A stretch of 64,000 bases of DNA. Source: Pyrus communis. Taxonomy: Eukaryota > Streptophyta > Magnoliopsida > Rosales > Rosaceae. How positions within the stretch are numbered: position 1 is the first letter of the stretch; every line of letters starts with the position of its first letter. A program made the position numbers and the translations under genes. The notes below the pieces were generated by a model. The model was not told the DNA's origin and made no database searches. It saw nothing but the letters and a program-made list of their open reading frames with translations. The stretch covers positions 22,327,344 to 22,391,343 of the forward strand of contig NC_084816.1 in assembly GCF_963583255.1 (NCBI RefSeq). Reading direction: 5' to 3'. This document shows, piece by piece, positions 43,212 through 55,124 of this stretch.

Positions 43212-44640
43212 AGACTAAATTTGTTTCTTTTCGTTTAATTTTCTTGTAATAGTAGCGTTTAAATTCTAGCACAACCGTTTCTTTTTCTTTACTTTTCTCA
43301 TATACTTTTTTCTTCCTAATTATATGACATTTCTATTTTCCCTTTTTGCAAAAACTTTCAAGAAGCCTAAAAAATAGCCGTAATTGCAAAACAAACCACC
43401 AATTAATTGTAGTAATAGATGGCATCTAAGGTGTCATCATTACCATGGAAGTGTGCAAATCAAATTATTAAGAGCCTATATCTACCTTGTCTTATCACTA
43501 AACCCTATATCTACCTGATCTTATCACTAAGTCTTAGGGAGTCATTTTGGTGGCAAGTGCTTAAGAGAATCCCTAGGCCCACATCACATGGTCCTACTTA
43601 TGTCTTTTTTATTGCCATTTTTCCCATTCATGTCATTTGGCCACCTAGGCACTCATGCATTAGTTCACATATTAAAAGCACACCTTTGACACTACTCACT
43701 CCACAGATGCACGCTCAAACACCCACTGTCAGAGGCATATGGAAATAGGGACCAAGGTGGTCCCAGGTCCACCCAAGTCCGGAAAATATACATGTAAAGT
43801 CTTCCAAGAACCCTCCGGATGTTTGGTACGGCCCCGTCTGTGCCTTCTATATGTTTGATATAATGCATGCTAGGCATATCTCGATATGTTGTGTCGACAA
43901 CACTCGATAAATTCTCTCTACATCACTCATCAGATTGCTTCAGCTTATATTGATATTTGTTGACGTGTACACAACAAGCCTACCAAGTGAATAAGTTGAT
44001 TTTTTTTTTTTTTTTTGCACGCTTCGCGTTCTATTCCTATCTAAAATCTTCGTATTTAACACTGGGATCCTCTAACGTTCCAGTCCTTGTATTTAACACT
44101 GGGACCCCCTAAGATTCAAATTATGGATCCGCCACTATCCATTGTATGCTTTCAGTTATGCTTAAAATAACATAATAGAATATCAAGAATTTACTTACTT
44201 CAATTTAATAGCCCTGATTAAGATAATTAATTAGTAAATTTTGAAGAAATTGCCCATATATGACATGTGCATGACCTGCATATAATGTGCATCCGTTGGG
44301 TTGTCCAGATTTTACCAAACCCAATGCTAAGCTTTGGTCAGCAATAATGACTGATGGTGTGTTTGCATGCTTCGGTTCTTTTAATTATTTCATTTGGTGA
44401 GTGTGTCAGTTTGTGGTAAGGATAAGTTTAGTAGTTGTACAGGTACATCAATGTACACACCCTTATATATATTATTAATTAAAAATAAACCCTTCAACTT
44501 ACCTAGAATTTGCTCAGCCCAATATCAAAAGCCCATGTACAAATATGTACACAATATGCACAACCCATTATCAAAAGCACATGCACACAATAAGTACACA
44601 GTATATACAAATGAATACCGAATAAACCATGAACAATATT
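43212..44640. other. intergenic DNA, no gene seen
   Basis: AT-rich, a T-run at 44000-44016, and a short direct repeat of TTCGTATTTAACACTGGGA (44049 and 44089 areas). Nothing coding. Confidence 0.55.
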
Positions 44641-44705
44641 AACTTCCTTTCCTGATTTGTCCTCACCCTCCCCTCCTTTCCCTCATTTCCCTTCTTCTCC
44701 TCCTT

Positions 44706-45322
44706 CCCCATTGGTTCCTTTTCCTCCTCTGTTTTTTTTTTTCTTTCTTTCTTTCCTCCTGCCACCTCCGCATTTTTTTTTTCTTCCTCTTCTTTAGCTG
44801 CCATCTGGCAGCTCTAATCTCTTTCTTCTTTTTTTTGCCCCCTTTTCTTCATTGGTTGATACTCTCCCTCTAATTGGTCCTTAAACCAAAATCTAATTGG
44901 GCTTCATTCCCACAAGGTGGGAATTCACTTGATTAAAAAAATTAACGTTTAACTATTCGATTTAATCCCTAAAATTAACAGAATTAAAACTAACTAATAA
45001 AGATAACGTAAACATTGGTTCCTCTTCTTCCTCTGTTTTTTTTTTTTTCATTCTTTCTTTCCTCCCGCCACCTCCTTTTTGTTTTTTTTTTTCCTCTTCT
45101 TTAGCTGCCATCTGGCAGCTCTAATCTCTTTCTTTTATTTTATTTTTTTCCTTCTCTTCATTGGTTGATACTCTCCCTCTAATTGGTCCTTAAACCAAAA
45201 TCTAATTGGGCTTCATTCCCACAAGGTGGGAATTCACTTGATTAAAAAAAATTAAGGTTTAACTATTCGATTTAATTCCTAAAATTAACGGAATTAAAAC
45301 TAACTAATAAAGATAGCATAAA
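44706..45322. repeat. ~306-bp tandem duplication of LTR-like DNA
   Basis: Two units start CATTGGTTCC (44708, 45014) and share AGCTGCCATCTGGCAGCTCT, CAATTGGGCTTC-like and ACAAGGTGGGAATTCACTTG words, ending AACTAACTAATAAAGATA. Both units carry the same T-rich tract. Confidence 0.88.
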
Positions 45323-45379
45323 CGTGTAATATGAATTTAAATTACGAGATACGTAATGAATAGTGAAATTTCGAGGACG

Positions 45380-45640
45380 GGATTTCACATCCTTCCCCCC
45401 TTAAAAAAATTTTGTCCTTGAAATTTCCATTGTCATTCCCATTTACTCAACATTGCAATAATTCTGAAATTACGCTAACCTAAAGTTCGCAAGTTTTGAA
45501 CTTCAATTCACCACACCAAAAATAATTACAAACATAGCCATGTCATCAAAGATAGCACCAGTTCCACGACACAATTATTACATCCACAGGTAAAGGTACT
45601 TAGACCTAAAATCTAAGCTTTGATACCACTAAAAGTTATC
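45380..45640 (-). mobile_element. gypsy remnant: 3'-end polypurine signal and primer-binding site
   Basis: On the - strand, TTTTTTTAAGGGGGGAAGGA at 45415-45396 followed by TGTGAAATCCCGTCC is the usual pol-end/polypurine/3'-LTR start of a plant gypsy family. At 45628-45615, TGGTATCAAAGCTT is a tRNA-Met primer site. Only ~200 bp separates them, so the coding interior is deleted, and the expected flanking LTR ends do not match each other. Confidence 0.65.
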
Positions 45641-46289
45641 ATGCCCTGATCCCGACATACGTCCAAGATCAACACGTGACGCCACCAAGTATCCGTATCT
45701 CAAACATACCCCGCCTTCGGGATATGGCAAATCACAACTCGAAAATCGATTTACATAGTAATTTTTCGTATACTTTATGGCTGCATCTAACCTCCTCGTT
45801 AGACTGCCTACGTACCCTAAATAAGAATCAAGCCATTCGTAGTTCACCTTCACTATACTCGAACAATCATCACATAATTCACTATGTCTCAATATAGAAC
45901 CACACTACAGGCATGTAACATCATGAGGAACATTCGACGAAGCTCAACAATATTCTCTAACCACATTGGTCAACGAGTCTAATCATAATCATAACAACTA
46001 AATCAAATAGCATTCAATAATCACACCAACAATAACACATACAAAACACTTAAATGCAGGGCTAGAGTGACACAATTTGGCTCGAAGCCTACATCTCCAA
46101 AGAATGCGATCAAAACCAAGGAACCAACAAGTCAAATGATGCGATTTCAGACCACTCAACGAAATCATCAACATCAGGTTCTGGACCCCTCAACAGAACC
46201 AAGACACCAAAGGGGATTCCGAACCACTTCACAGAATCCAACTAAAATATGACACCTACCGAAATGTCCCAAGTACCACTAATCCTCAT

Positions 46290-46840
46290 CATCCCTGGTA
46301 TACATATGGTCCCCCATCGCGGATATACCAAGCAGAACTATAGGCATAATATCATTGTGCAGGCAGTGATCACCCATTGCGGATATACCAAGCATGATCA
46401 CCCTTAAATACGTATAGTCCCCCATCATGGATATACCAGGCAAGACCACATCTTAACTCTAGGTAGTGATCACCCATCTTGAATATACCAAGCATGATCA
46501 CTCCTAGAATGCATATGGTCCCCTATCACGGATAAACTAAGCAGAACCATAGGCATAGTCTAATAACGTAAGCAGTGATCACCTATCGCGGATATACCAA
46601 GCATGATCACCCTTAACAGTCTCCCATCGCGGATATACCAAGCAGGACTATATCTTATAGCTCTAGGTAGTGATCACCCATCGTGGATATGTTAAGCATG
46701 ATCACGCCTAGGATGCATATGGTCCCCCATCGTGGATATACCAAGCAGAACCATAAGCATGGTCTATTCATGTAGGCAGTGATCACCCATCGCGGATATT
46801 CCAAGCATGATTACCCCTGAAATACGTAATCTAAATACCA
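46290..46840. repeat. minisatellite with higher-order period ~205 bp
   Basis: Roughly ten units of 50-60 bp built on CATCGCGGATATACCAAGCA, alternating between a TATGGTCCCC type and a CAGTGATCACCC type. The TATGGTCCCC units recur near 46305, 46516 and 46718, giving the ~205-bp period. This kind of array is found in LTRs of Rosaceae gypsy elements. Confidence 0.85.
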
Positions 46841-47530
46841 TCGCTACCTGGTGCAATCAGTTCAACACACAATCTACCTCTACCTCAATCCCTATGATTT
46901 CCAACATAGGCACCTGCACTATTAACTTCTCATGACCACTAACTATCTTGTCATACAAGCATAAAAGTTCTACATAATGCTTCTAATAAGATTCTAGGTT
47001 CACATCGTCTTAAAAATAATCATACACATCATTCATATTATCAAGAATTTAAATATACAAATGCATGTCACAATATGGCGTTCCAATCACTTAAACAGAG
47101 GCAAGCATTAACTGGAATAGCTCACTAACCATGATAGGCCCACTAGGCTCTATCGGGTCTCTAGTCATGCTAAACTCATCATTTACAAACGATTCGGAAC
47201 ATTTTATCCGAAAGTCAACCCTCAGTCGACATGGTCACTCGTAGGATTGACAATACTACCTAACTCAGTCTGGAAGATCCGCCAACCGAATCTCCAATCC
47301 ATAACTTCCCAAGAGTTTGAAAATTAAAGCACAGATTGGTGACGATCAACATATAGCTTGCAAGGAAAACTAAACCCGAGAACCACCGACCCAGGCCATG
47401 GTAAGGGTTGGCGGCGGAGGAGATGGAAGTTTGAAGAAGGCTCAGCACACAAGTTGAAAAGGCTCTCACCAGGTGGAGAGAAAAGCTCTCACAAAAGGAG
47501 AGAAATCAGGTATTGAACAATATACATTAA
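46841..47530. other. LTR-derived DNA, continuation of the gypsy family
   Basis: Contains the GGAAGATCCGCCAACCGAAT / AACTTCCCAAGAGT segment related to 28255-28320. No gene. Confidence 0.5.
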
Positions 47531-47655
47531 AAATAGGAGGTTAGATGTAGCCTCACAATGAGTTAACAATAATATGGTTCAAACTCATCTTTGGCATTAA
47601 TCGAACTATGACTTTTCACTTACAAGTGAAGATGAATATCAATAGATCATAATAC
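47531..47655 (-). mobile_element. SINE remnant, family of 56211
   Basis: ATATGGTTCAAACTCATCTTTGG, AATCGAACTATGAC and CACTTACAAGTGAAGATGAA match the complement of the SINE at 56211-56377. Confidence 0.7.
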
Positions 47656-47701
47656 TAATTGGCTTATCTCCCTTTTCTTGAGTTACAATATTAATTAAGT
47701 T

Positions 47702-49072
47702 TTTTTTTTTTTTCAAGGAGACAACATAATTTCGTTACCATAATGAACCACTTACAAGGATGTCAGATGGGTACATATGCTCCAGTGATCAATTTCTTGA
47801 TCTGGAGGGAATAAGCACAAAATACAAATAATTTAAAAACCCCTATACGGCCATCACACACATCATACCACTACAACGAGGAATCCCAAGTTTAATACGT
47901 CCCATAGAATGACATACCAAACATTGAATCCTCACCAAAGCCCACGCGAGATTACAAAATTCGCAAAAAGCGACACGAAACACTTGCCGAAGTAACACAG
48001 ACCAGGCATAAAAAACTAAACTAAAGTACAAAAAACCAAAGAACAAGGTGACGTGTCCACAATGGAGATACTGCTACAACTTGGCAGTAGGCATGGGTAG
48101 CAGAGTCAAAGGCACGTGAAGAATGTCGGAAGCAAAGTAAGGCTAGCTGTAGCCAGGACACACTTAGAAGGGTGGGGCGGAAGGGGATCCAGCTAGAGCC
48201 ACCATAGTCGTCGGAACGCCACCAACATCCAAACACTTGCATAAAACATGATAGCACCAAGAGCTGCCAGACATTCCTCCAACCGGTGTTGGTCGTAATT
48301 GTGGCAAGAAATAGTGGCACAACATGGATGGTAGAGGGGTTACTAAGCCAAAACCACCCACAACACAGTGCCGCCATCCCCACCACCACCACAAACCCAC
48401 AGAGGACCAAACAATAGTACTAAGGGCAAAGGCATCGGAAAGTCCAAACAACCGAGAGAAAGATCTACAGGCAAATATGCACACCATCACTGTGGGTGCC
48501 CAAGAAACCGCTGCCAGAAACGCTCCATGTGCAACCCCACCGAGGAAACAGAAGCTATACAAGTCCGAGTAAACGAAAACCCCTGGTAGGCATGACCGCC
48601 ACCAACCAAGCAAGAAGGGCAAAAACCGATGAAGGCAAGTTAAATACCCACAAAACAACCCAAAGACCCACCCACAACTGCATATCTAGGCCCCAAACAG
48701 GAGCCTTGTACGGCAATAAATAGGGGAAGTGGGTCGATGCTCTCAACAAAGCCATGAAAACCAGGTTGCGCATAGAAGAGTGTGGAAAGAAGGTGTTGGG
48801 CAGACCCATGAACAGAGAAAGAAAGAAAAGAGGGCAGCGAGGGGAAGAGGTCGGGGTTGCAGAATGAAAGGAAAGATGTATGGGTCGCAGCAAGGGGATA
48901 GGGAGTAAGAAGCAAAGGATGGAGAAACTAGGAAGAGGGGAGTGCTAGAAGGAGGAAGGAGGGGCTGCTGCCAGCCCAAGTCTAAGCAGGGACCCGCAGT
49001 TGAAGGTTTGCTAGGGTTTATGGAGGCTTTTGCAGAGGAGGGAGCAGAGGCTGCCGCCGGCCCAAGCCTAAG
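47702..49072 (-). mobile_element. 1.37-kb non-LTR retroposon with poly(A) and 16-bp target duplication
   Basis: CAATATTAATTAAGTT flanks it at 47686-47701 and 49073-49088. A T14 run at the left border is the poly(A) tail of a - strand insertion. The body is GC-rich and has an internal repeat at its 5' end (CTG(C/T)(C/T)G CC(A/G)GCCCAAG units ~90 bp apart). No reverse-transcriptase motif is seen; the long - strand frames have low-complexity composition. It may be a 5'-truncated LINE end, a large SINE-like element or a retrocopy of a non-coding RNA. Confidence 0.85.
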
Positions 49073-49088
49073 CAATATTAATTAAGTT

Positions 49089-49986
49089 GTTACCACAATG
49101 AATTGATTCCTTGGTGCATTTCGCCCAATTGCCACCAGACATCCTACACAATTTGTCATCCTGTTCTTTTTTTTTTCTTCTTGTTTTTTTCAAATAATTT
49201 TCATCAGATTAGATGTAAAGGAGATAACATACAACCCAACTCAAAAAGAGGTTCACAAAGACACCCCAAAGTCCATACAAAATCGTACACACAAAATATT
49301 AAAAGCAGCTATGCTTGATAAACGTCTGCTGCCACTGTAGCCAGCCCAACCACCACCAAGATCGCCAAAACGTCACCAGAATTGCAAATCCACGGGATCT
49401 TCAGACCATTAACACAAAAACATGAGATAACATACTCCCAAAGATTTCTCTCAAAACCCAAGCCTTCATGATGAACACCATAAGTCTAATCCAATAGCCG
49501 TGGCACGAAGGGCTTCCAGAACGGAACTTTGACGCCCCTAAAACTAGTAGTTCCAACAGAACAATTTCGAGCGAAAGTGGCGGTACGGAAACCCAAAATG
49601 AAATTCTGCGTACAGTCCCACGCATAAGCAAAAATTCTCGATTAAAAATTTCCTTTTGAAAATGGTGTTGAAATTATGAACGGAATTTGGTGTCCAAGAT
49701 GAAATATTAGGCACCTCCCCGTGCCTAAACACATTTGTCACCCTAATTTCTGATTTTGGCAACATCTTATGGTATGATTCATTTATGTTGTGGTTAAAAT
49801 TAGTATTAGGGAATTTGAACACATCTCTATATAGTTGCAACTTTTTCTACGATAAAACAAAAGCATTACTGCAGAATATTTACATAATTGACATCAGATA
49901 TCTAATTCATCCTATGGTATCATGGCCAACAATTCATTGTGGTTCATATAATTTGCAAGCTGTCAAACACAACCGATTTGTGAGGA
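49089..49986. other. intergenic DNA with an old T-rich retroposon tail
   Basis: T-rich run at 49164-49196 followed by CACC-rich DNA, possibly another - strand retroposon end. No coding family recognised. Confidence 0.4.
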
Positions 49987-49995
49987 TTTTAAGAC

Positions 49996-51276
49996 GGATT
50001 TTTATCACAAATTGTCTTTAAAATTGACCATCACCATCAAGATGATCCTTGAAATTGAAAATCAATCAATATAGTCTCTGAAAATAGATGTCACAAATTA
50101 ATGTGATCCTTCTGTCACAATTCTGTTAAAAATTTTGTTAAGTACTTATGAGGCACATAAATGGGCCCCATAAGTCATTTTTTCTCACAAATAATTCTTG
50201 AAATTGACCAGCGACATCAAAATGATCCCTGAAATTGAAGATTGATCAATGTAGTTCCGCAACTAAAGTCTCAAATCAATGAAGTCCTTCCGCCACAATT
50301 CTGTCAAAAAATTTGTTATGTGTTGATGTAACACATAAATGGATCACACAAGTCTAATTAAATTTAAAAAATTACAAATAGGCTTAATAATTTAATAGTT
50401 AATAAAAAAATTGTCAACCCAAAAACCCAGTCTTGCAATCACCTCCAAACCCAATCCAACTTTCTCTACCTCCTTCACTCTCTATTTTCTTAAAAAAAAA
50501 AAATATATCTCAATACACCCATCTTTACACATTCAACACCTTTCACCAAATTAAACCTAGATCGAGGTCACATTTGGTGACGGCTTGGCTGATTGGCAAC
50601 GACTTATGAGCCATCACCATTAACATTTAGGCGATCAACATCCACACAACCTCAATCTTGGATAGCTTGTTCGGCGATTCCCTGGTGGTCTGGTAATGCA
50701 AAGAACGGCGAGGTCTGCCCTGGGATAATGAGGTTATAATCGAGGTGCATCTATTGTTGGTTGAAAACTATTTTCATATCGCCTCTTAGGCCTTGGTTAA
50801 GCCGTGTGCCTTTGAGAATTTATGGAAGGGATCTCTCTTCGGAGTAGGCCCTCCTATAAGAAGAAGAAAAAAAATCATTGTGCAAAAAGGTATTTAGACA
50901 ACTTTTAAATTAATTATTAAACTCACATCAGTACATAACAAATTTTTTTTACAGAATTATAGCAGAATGATCATATTGATTTGCGACACCTATTTTCAAG
51001 GACTACATTGATCATTTTTCAATTTCAGGGACCATCTTAATGGTGTGGGTCAATTTCAGGGACCATTTTGATGGTGTGGGTAAATTTTAGGGACCATTTG
51101 TGATAAGAACCAGTAAATCTTGTGAGGCTCATTTATGTGCCACACTTAACGGAATTTTTAATGAACCACATTGATTTGCAATGTCTATTTTCAGGAACTA
51201 CGTTTATTGATTTTTAATTTTAGGGACCATCTTGATGGTGATGATCAATTTCAGAGACCATTTATGATAAAAACCC
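49996..51276. mobile_element. MULE-type element with ~350-bp inverted arms (1281 bp)
   Basis: Left arm 49996-50350 and right arm ~50930-51276 are inverted copies (outer ends GGATTTTTATCACAAATTGT and complement of ACCATTTATGATAAAAACCC). Each arm holds two direct sub-units of ~180 bp (GACCAT…ATCAAGATGATCC…GAAATTGA). Flanks TTTTAAGAC (49987-49995) and TTTTAAGAA (51277-51285) form a 9-bp target duplication with one change, the Mutator length. The core (50390-50930) shows no transposase. Confidence 0.87.
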
Positions 51277-51285
51277 TTTTAAGAA

Positions 51286-53370
51286 ATGCATCAAAACAGA
51301 AAGTTGAGAAACCCTCCAAGAGCCACTCTGGAAATTTTTTATGGTGCTCAGATTCCGAATTTTTTAACTGTTAGATCTTTATTCAAACAAACAGCAAGAT
51401 TTAACGGTTCAAAAAATCCAAAGTATCCTACACTCTCTGAAGTACCATAAATTATTGTTTTCTCCATTGTCAATAATATTGCAATAAAATCTCAACTTCT
51501 TTCACTACTTGACATTTAAATGTGAATGTGTCGGCCAATCTTAACCTTGTTCATGAAATCATGCCAATTTCGAATCTTGTTAGGATGGAAGGGTGCCTGA
51601 GTGGCTGTCTCCCATCCTAGCTAGCTAATAATGTGCTTATTGTTTCTCTAGTAATGAAATGATTAGCTCCTCCCTTTATTTAGTCCTTGTTTTACATGCC
51701 TATAGATAGCAACGTTGTTGCTCATAGATTCGCTAGAGAGGCTTTAGGCTTGAGGAAGAGATGTATTTTGTGTTGAAGCATGCCCTCATCCATCCTCTAT
51801 TGCAAGCAGATATATGATGAAATGTGGCAGACATACAACATGGATATATAAATTTGACATAATTTTTTTGTACCATGCATCAATGGAATAATAGAATACG
51901 ACTAGAAGGGCCCTGATAAGATCTGTATTCCTTTAAAATATTGTAGTAAACTTTCTTTTTTATTAAAGCTTATTTATAGTTACGCTTCTGCAATTCAATT
52001 TTAATCTCATTTTGTTTTCTGTAAAATAAAAATCGTCTCCTTACTCCTAAATCTCAAAATTTGCTCCACTTTATATATGGAACTCAATTTTGATCCCATT
52101 TTGACCCTTAAAACACAAAAGTCGTCATTTTACTTGATAAAACTAACTATCGCTCCATGTTGCCTTAATCTCTAATTTCGTCATGCGCGTTTGATTCGGG
52201 TGCACCATGCTAATCAATTTTTTTTTCCTTCATCTTTGCAACTCAAGCATAGCAACCCAACAAAATCCAATTCTTAATTTTATCCTTCAAATTATTAATA
52301 CTTTATGATTGTTGAAAGTTAATACATAATAGAGATTTATAATTAAATTCATTGGCACATGTTGCATAGTCTTATTTGGTGGTTGATTCCACGTATGTTT
52401 CAGGGGTGACTTTTTAGTTTCAGGGAGAAAAGAAAGCACACAAGTCAAAGTTAAACAAGTTTTGAGTTTTAATAAGTAAAATGATGACATTTGAATTATA
52501 TGGGACAAAATGAGATCAGAATCAAATTCCATGAAGCGTAGTTAAAAGTAAGTCTTTTATTAACAAAAGAAAAGTCACATACTTATGCCTTATGGTCGAG
52601 TAGATGGTATTTTTATTCCTGATTCTTTTCATGGAGAGTCCTTCACCACTAAATATAGTCCAGTATTTATGCTTTCCCCCTGTTTAAATATTTTTAATCA
52701 ATTAGAAAACCATGTTTTATAGTGCTTCAAGGTCAATATCTAAGAATCTTTTTAGGTACTAATGATAAGATGGCATTTTTTTATCTGTGGAAAACAAGAA
52801 AAAAGACACTTTGCATGATCGCGTTATAATATGGCCACAAGAAGTATATAGGTAAATGTCTTCATCAATTGCATGCTTTCTCTCATACGACAAAGGGAAT
52901 CCGAAAAAGCTCAAAGATCTTAGATCATATTGCACCAACTCTGTCTTCCTTTACTTTCTAGCTCCTAAATTAAACTAACTAGCTAATTACACCCTCTCTT
53001 AATTTATAATTTTCTTTTTCTCTCATTAACTAACTAGTATTCAGTCTTTTGGTATATATAGTCGTCTTCATTTGATCATAAGAAGTTTCAGATTTGACTC
53101 GCTTACGCATGCTATAATATTATATATATGCATATCAATTTGATATCTAGCTATGACTAATTGTATCATGTTATAGTTACACTACTTTATCGTAAATGTG
53201 ATGTCGTGTTATCACGATATATTTGTAAATAGACTTTCCTTCATAAAATAAAATAAAAACTGAAGAAGGGGTCGGAAAAAAATATTAGTCCCAAAAACCC
53301 AAAAAGAGTGAGCGAGTGTATTTTCCAACAATTAATTAGTAGTTTGTATATGGATGTACAACACCACATG
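51286..53370. other. AT-rich intergenic DNA, no gene seen
   Basis: No exon-like frames or element ends found. A TATATATA word at 53122 is isolated. Confidence 0.5.
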
Positions 53371-53374
53371 TTAA

Positions 53375-53445
53375 TGTTGACACGCAAATTTTGCTAAAAA
53401 CATAAAGTGATAAAGAATTTATAGAGAGTCTCCTTTAGCATTTAT
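53375..53445. mobile_element. half of a MITE of the 56021 family
   Basis: TTGACACGCAAATTTTGC … AAGTGATAAAGAATTTATAG … TCTCCTTTAGCATTTA matches the right half of the MITE at 56021-56169. It is cut off directly at the MITE at 53450. Confidence 0.7.
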
Positions 53446-53449
53446 CTTT

Positions 53450-53597
53450 GGGGTGTGATATCCACACACCTCATTTTACTTCTCACACACCTTTTTAATT
53501 TTCAGTCGTCGGATCGGATGAATTGAAGAAGATCAACGGACATAAATTATCAATGGATGTGTGAGAAGTAAAATGGGATGTATGGATAGCACACCCC
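53450..53597. mobile_element. MITE (148 bp) with GGGGTGTG termini
   Basis: GGGGTGTGATATCCACACACC left and complement of CATGGATAGCACACCCC-like right end; inner arms pair (CATTTTACTTCTCACACACC against GATGTGTGAGAAGTAAAATG). TTATCTTT (53442-53449) and TTCTCTTT (53598-53605) form an 8-bp duplication with one change, so it is hAT-like. Confidence 0.85.
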
Positions 53598-53605
53598 TTC
53601 TCTTT

Positions 53606-54768
53606 TTCCGATGGATGGTTTTGCTGGTTTTATTATGACCTTCCATTAGAACAAAAGGATTTAGCAATTTCGAGACAAACTAAAAGTGACCTCCAAAATT
53701 TTCCTAATACTATAAGACCAACACTATAGTAATTAATAAATTAATTAAGAGCACACTAATAAAAGTTGATTTATACTAAGCTTTCTTTTTCATAACGAAT
53801 ACTTGGAATCTAATTTTCCGAAAGTTTGTGAAGTGGCGGCCAAGGGCTCATCAAAGTGCATTGACAAATGCTTTTTGTAAAAGTGTCTTAAAAAAAACTG
53901 CTTTTTGTAAAAGCATGAAGGAAAGAAAACAGAAGCAAAGTAGGTCCAATAAGAAATGTGTAAGCTCACGTGAAAGCCAAGTTAACAAAGGTTTGAGATA
54001 TGAAGGCATAAACCCAAAGATTATGATGCTGTCGTCACCATGTTTGTCTTGCTGAAGAATCAATATAGATCCGAGCCAGCAGACAATATTCGACAGAATA
54101 TATAAATAATAAATCTGTTTTTTTATGTTGTTCAGGGCAAAAAAAAAAAAAGAGAGAAGGGACCTATTATTTATTAATCTTACTTTTACTTCTCCCGACC
54201 AGACCATAACTATTTGTTTGTCGATCCTCCTCAATGTTACCACAAGACCTTAATGCACTCTAGTAATATTTGTAGAAAAGTGGCAAATTGTGATTGAATG
54301 CTGATAGCATGTCACGTACAACATGTCCAATATATAGTGACTACACTTAGTTAGGGCCGTCTTTAAGAGTTCGAGAGTCATATGTGAAATTTACACAAGT
54401 GTCCTTCATTAAATTTTTTTTTTTTAAGTAGGACAATGTATTAATTCTAAAAGGCAATAACTTAAATCAAAATAAATTTTATGACTCAGTGATTATAACT
54501 TTTACAAATGCCATTAAATAATAAATAAAAAGAGCTACAAACATAACATTCACTAAATAATCAAAAGTAATTCAATTTTAAACAACCAAACAAGAAAAAA
54601 GATTTCATATAAACTCTAAGTTAAAAATTTCATTTGAATATATAGCATTATTGAATAATAAAATTGAAAAAAAAAAAAAAATTGTTTCGTGCACTCCAAA
54701 TTTTTATATATAAAAAAAATTACACTTATAAGGAGTGCATAATGATATTTAAAAAAAAAAAAAAAAAA
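53606..54768. other. AT-rich intergenic DNA
   Basis: Several poly-A/T runs. The frame 53828-54055 has two GCTTTTTGTAAAAG direct repeats and no family match. Confidence 0.45.
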
Positions 54769-54912
54769 CGATATTATTTACAACAAGGGGAAGGGGGTGA
54801 TCTTAGTCTCACATGGGCTAGCATAATGTGGTTCAAACTTGCATTTATAAAAAATTGAACCTAAAACCTCTTACTTACAAATGAAAATGAATACCGCTAG
54901 ACCGTAGTGTAT
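54769..54912 (-). mobile_element. SINE remnant, family of 56211
   Basis: GATATTATTTACAACAAGG … CTAGCATAATGTGGTTCAAA … TTGAACCTAAAACCTCTTAC … GAATACCGCTAGACCGTAGT is the decayed complement of 56211-56377. Confidence 0.75.
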
Positions 54913-55042
54913 AATGAGATTTTAAAGTGCTAATAAAAGTAATTTTTTGTAATATATAAGTGGCAAAAAGTTTTGAAGGCCTTATTTGGGGCCATGTAAG
55001 ATTACACATTTCGCTCTCCTCCGAAGCCCCCACTACACTTAG

Positions 55043-55124
55043 TGCACCATGACGCCAACTTTGTAGCTGATTCTTTGGAAAATGCACCGTGAAGCCAACT
55101 TTATAGCTGATTCTTTGGCTAATT
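55043..55124 (+). repeat. 41-bp tandem duplication in a possible RNase H remnant
   Basis: GCACC(A/G)TGA(C/A)GCCAACTTT…GCTGATTCTTTGG occurs twice. Frames read ANFVADSL, as near the end of LINE/reverse-transcriptase-linked RNase H domains; the match is too short to be sure. Confidence 0.45.

Noticed and set aside
46290..46840. Regularly spaced repeats resembling a CRISPR array
   Set aside because: Units are contiguous, variable and built into an LTR-type minisatellite with ~205-bp higher-order period; no constant repeat with unique spacers, and the genome is a plant's.
48021..49075. Several - strand frames of 90-164 codons in the 47.7-49.1 kb region
   Set aside because: Composition is Trp/Cys/Leu/Ser-rich from GC-rich non-coding DNA, frames overlap one another, and the block is a retroposon insertion with no conserved motif.
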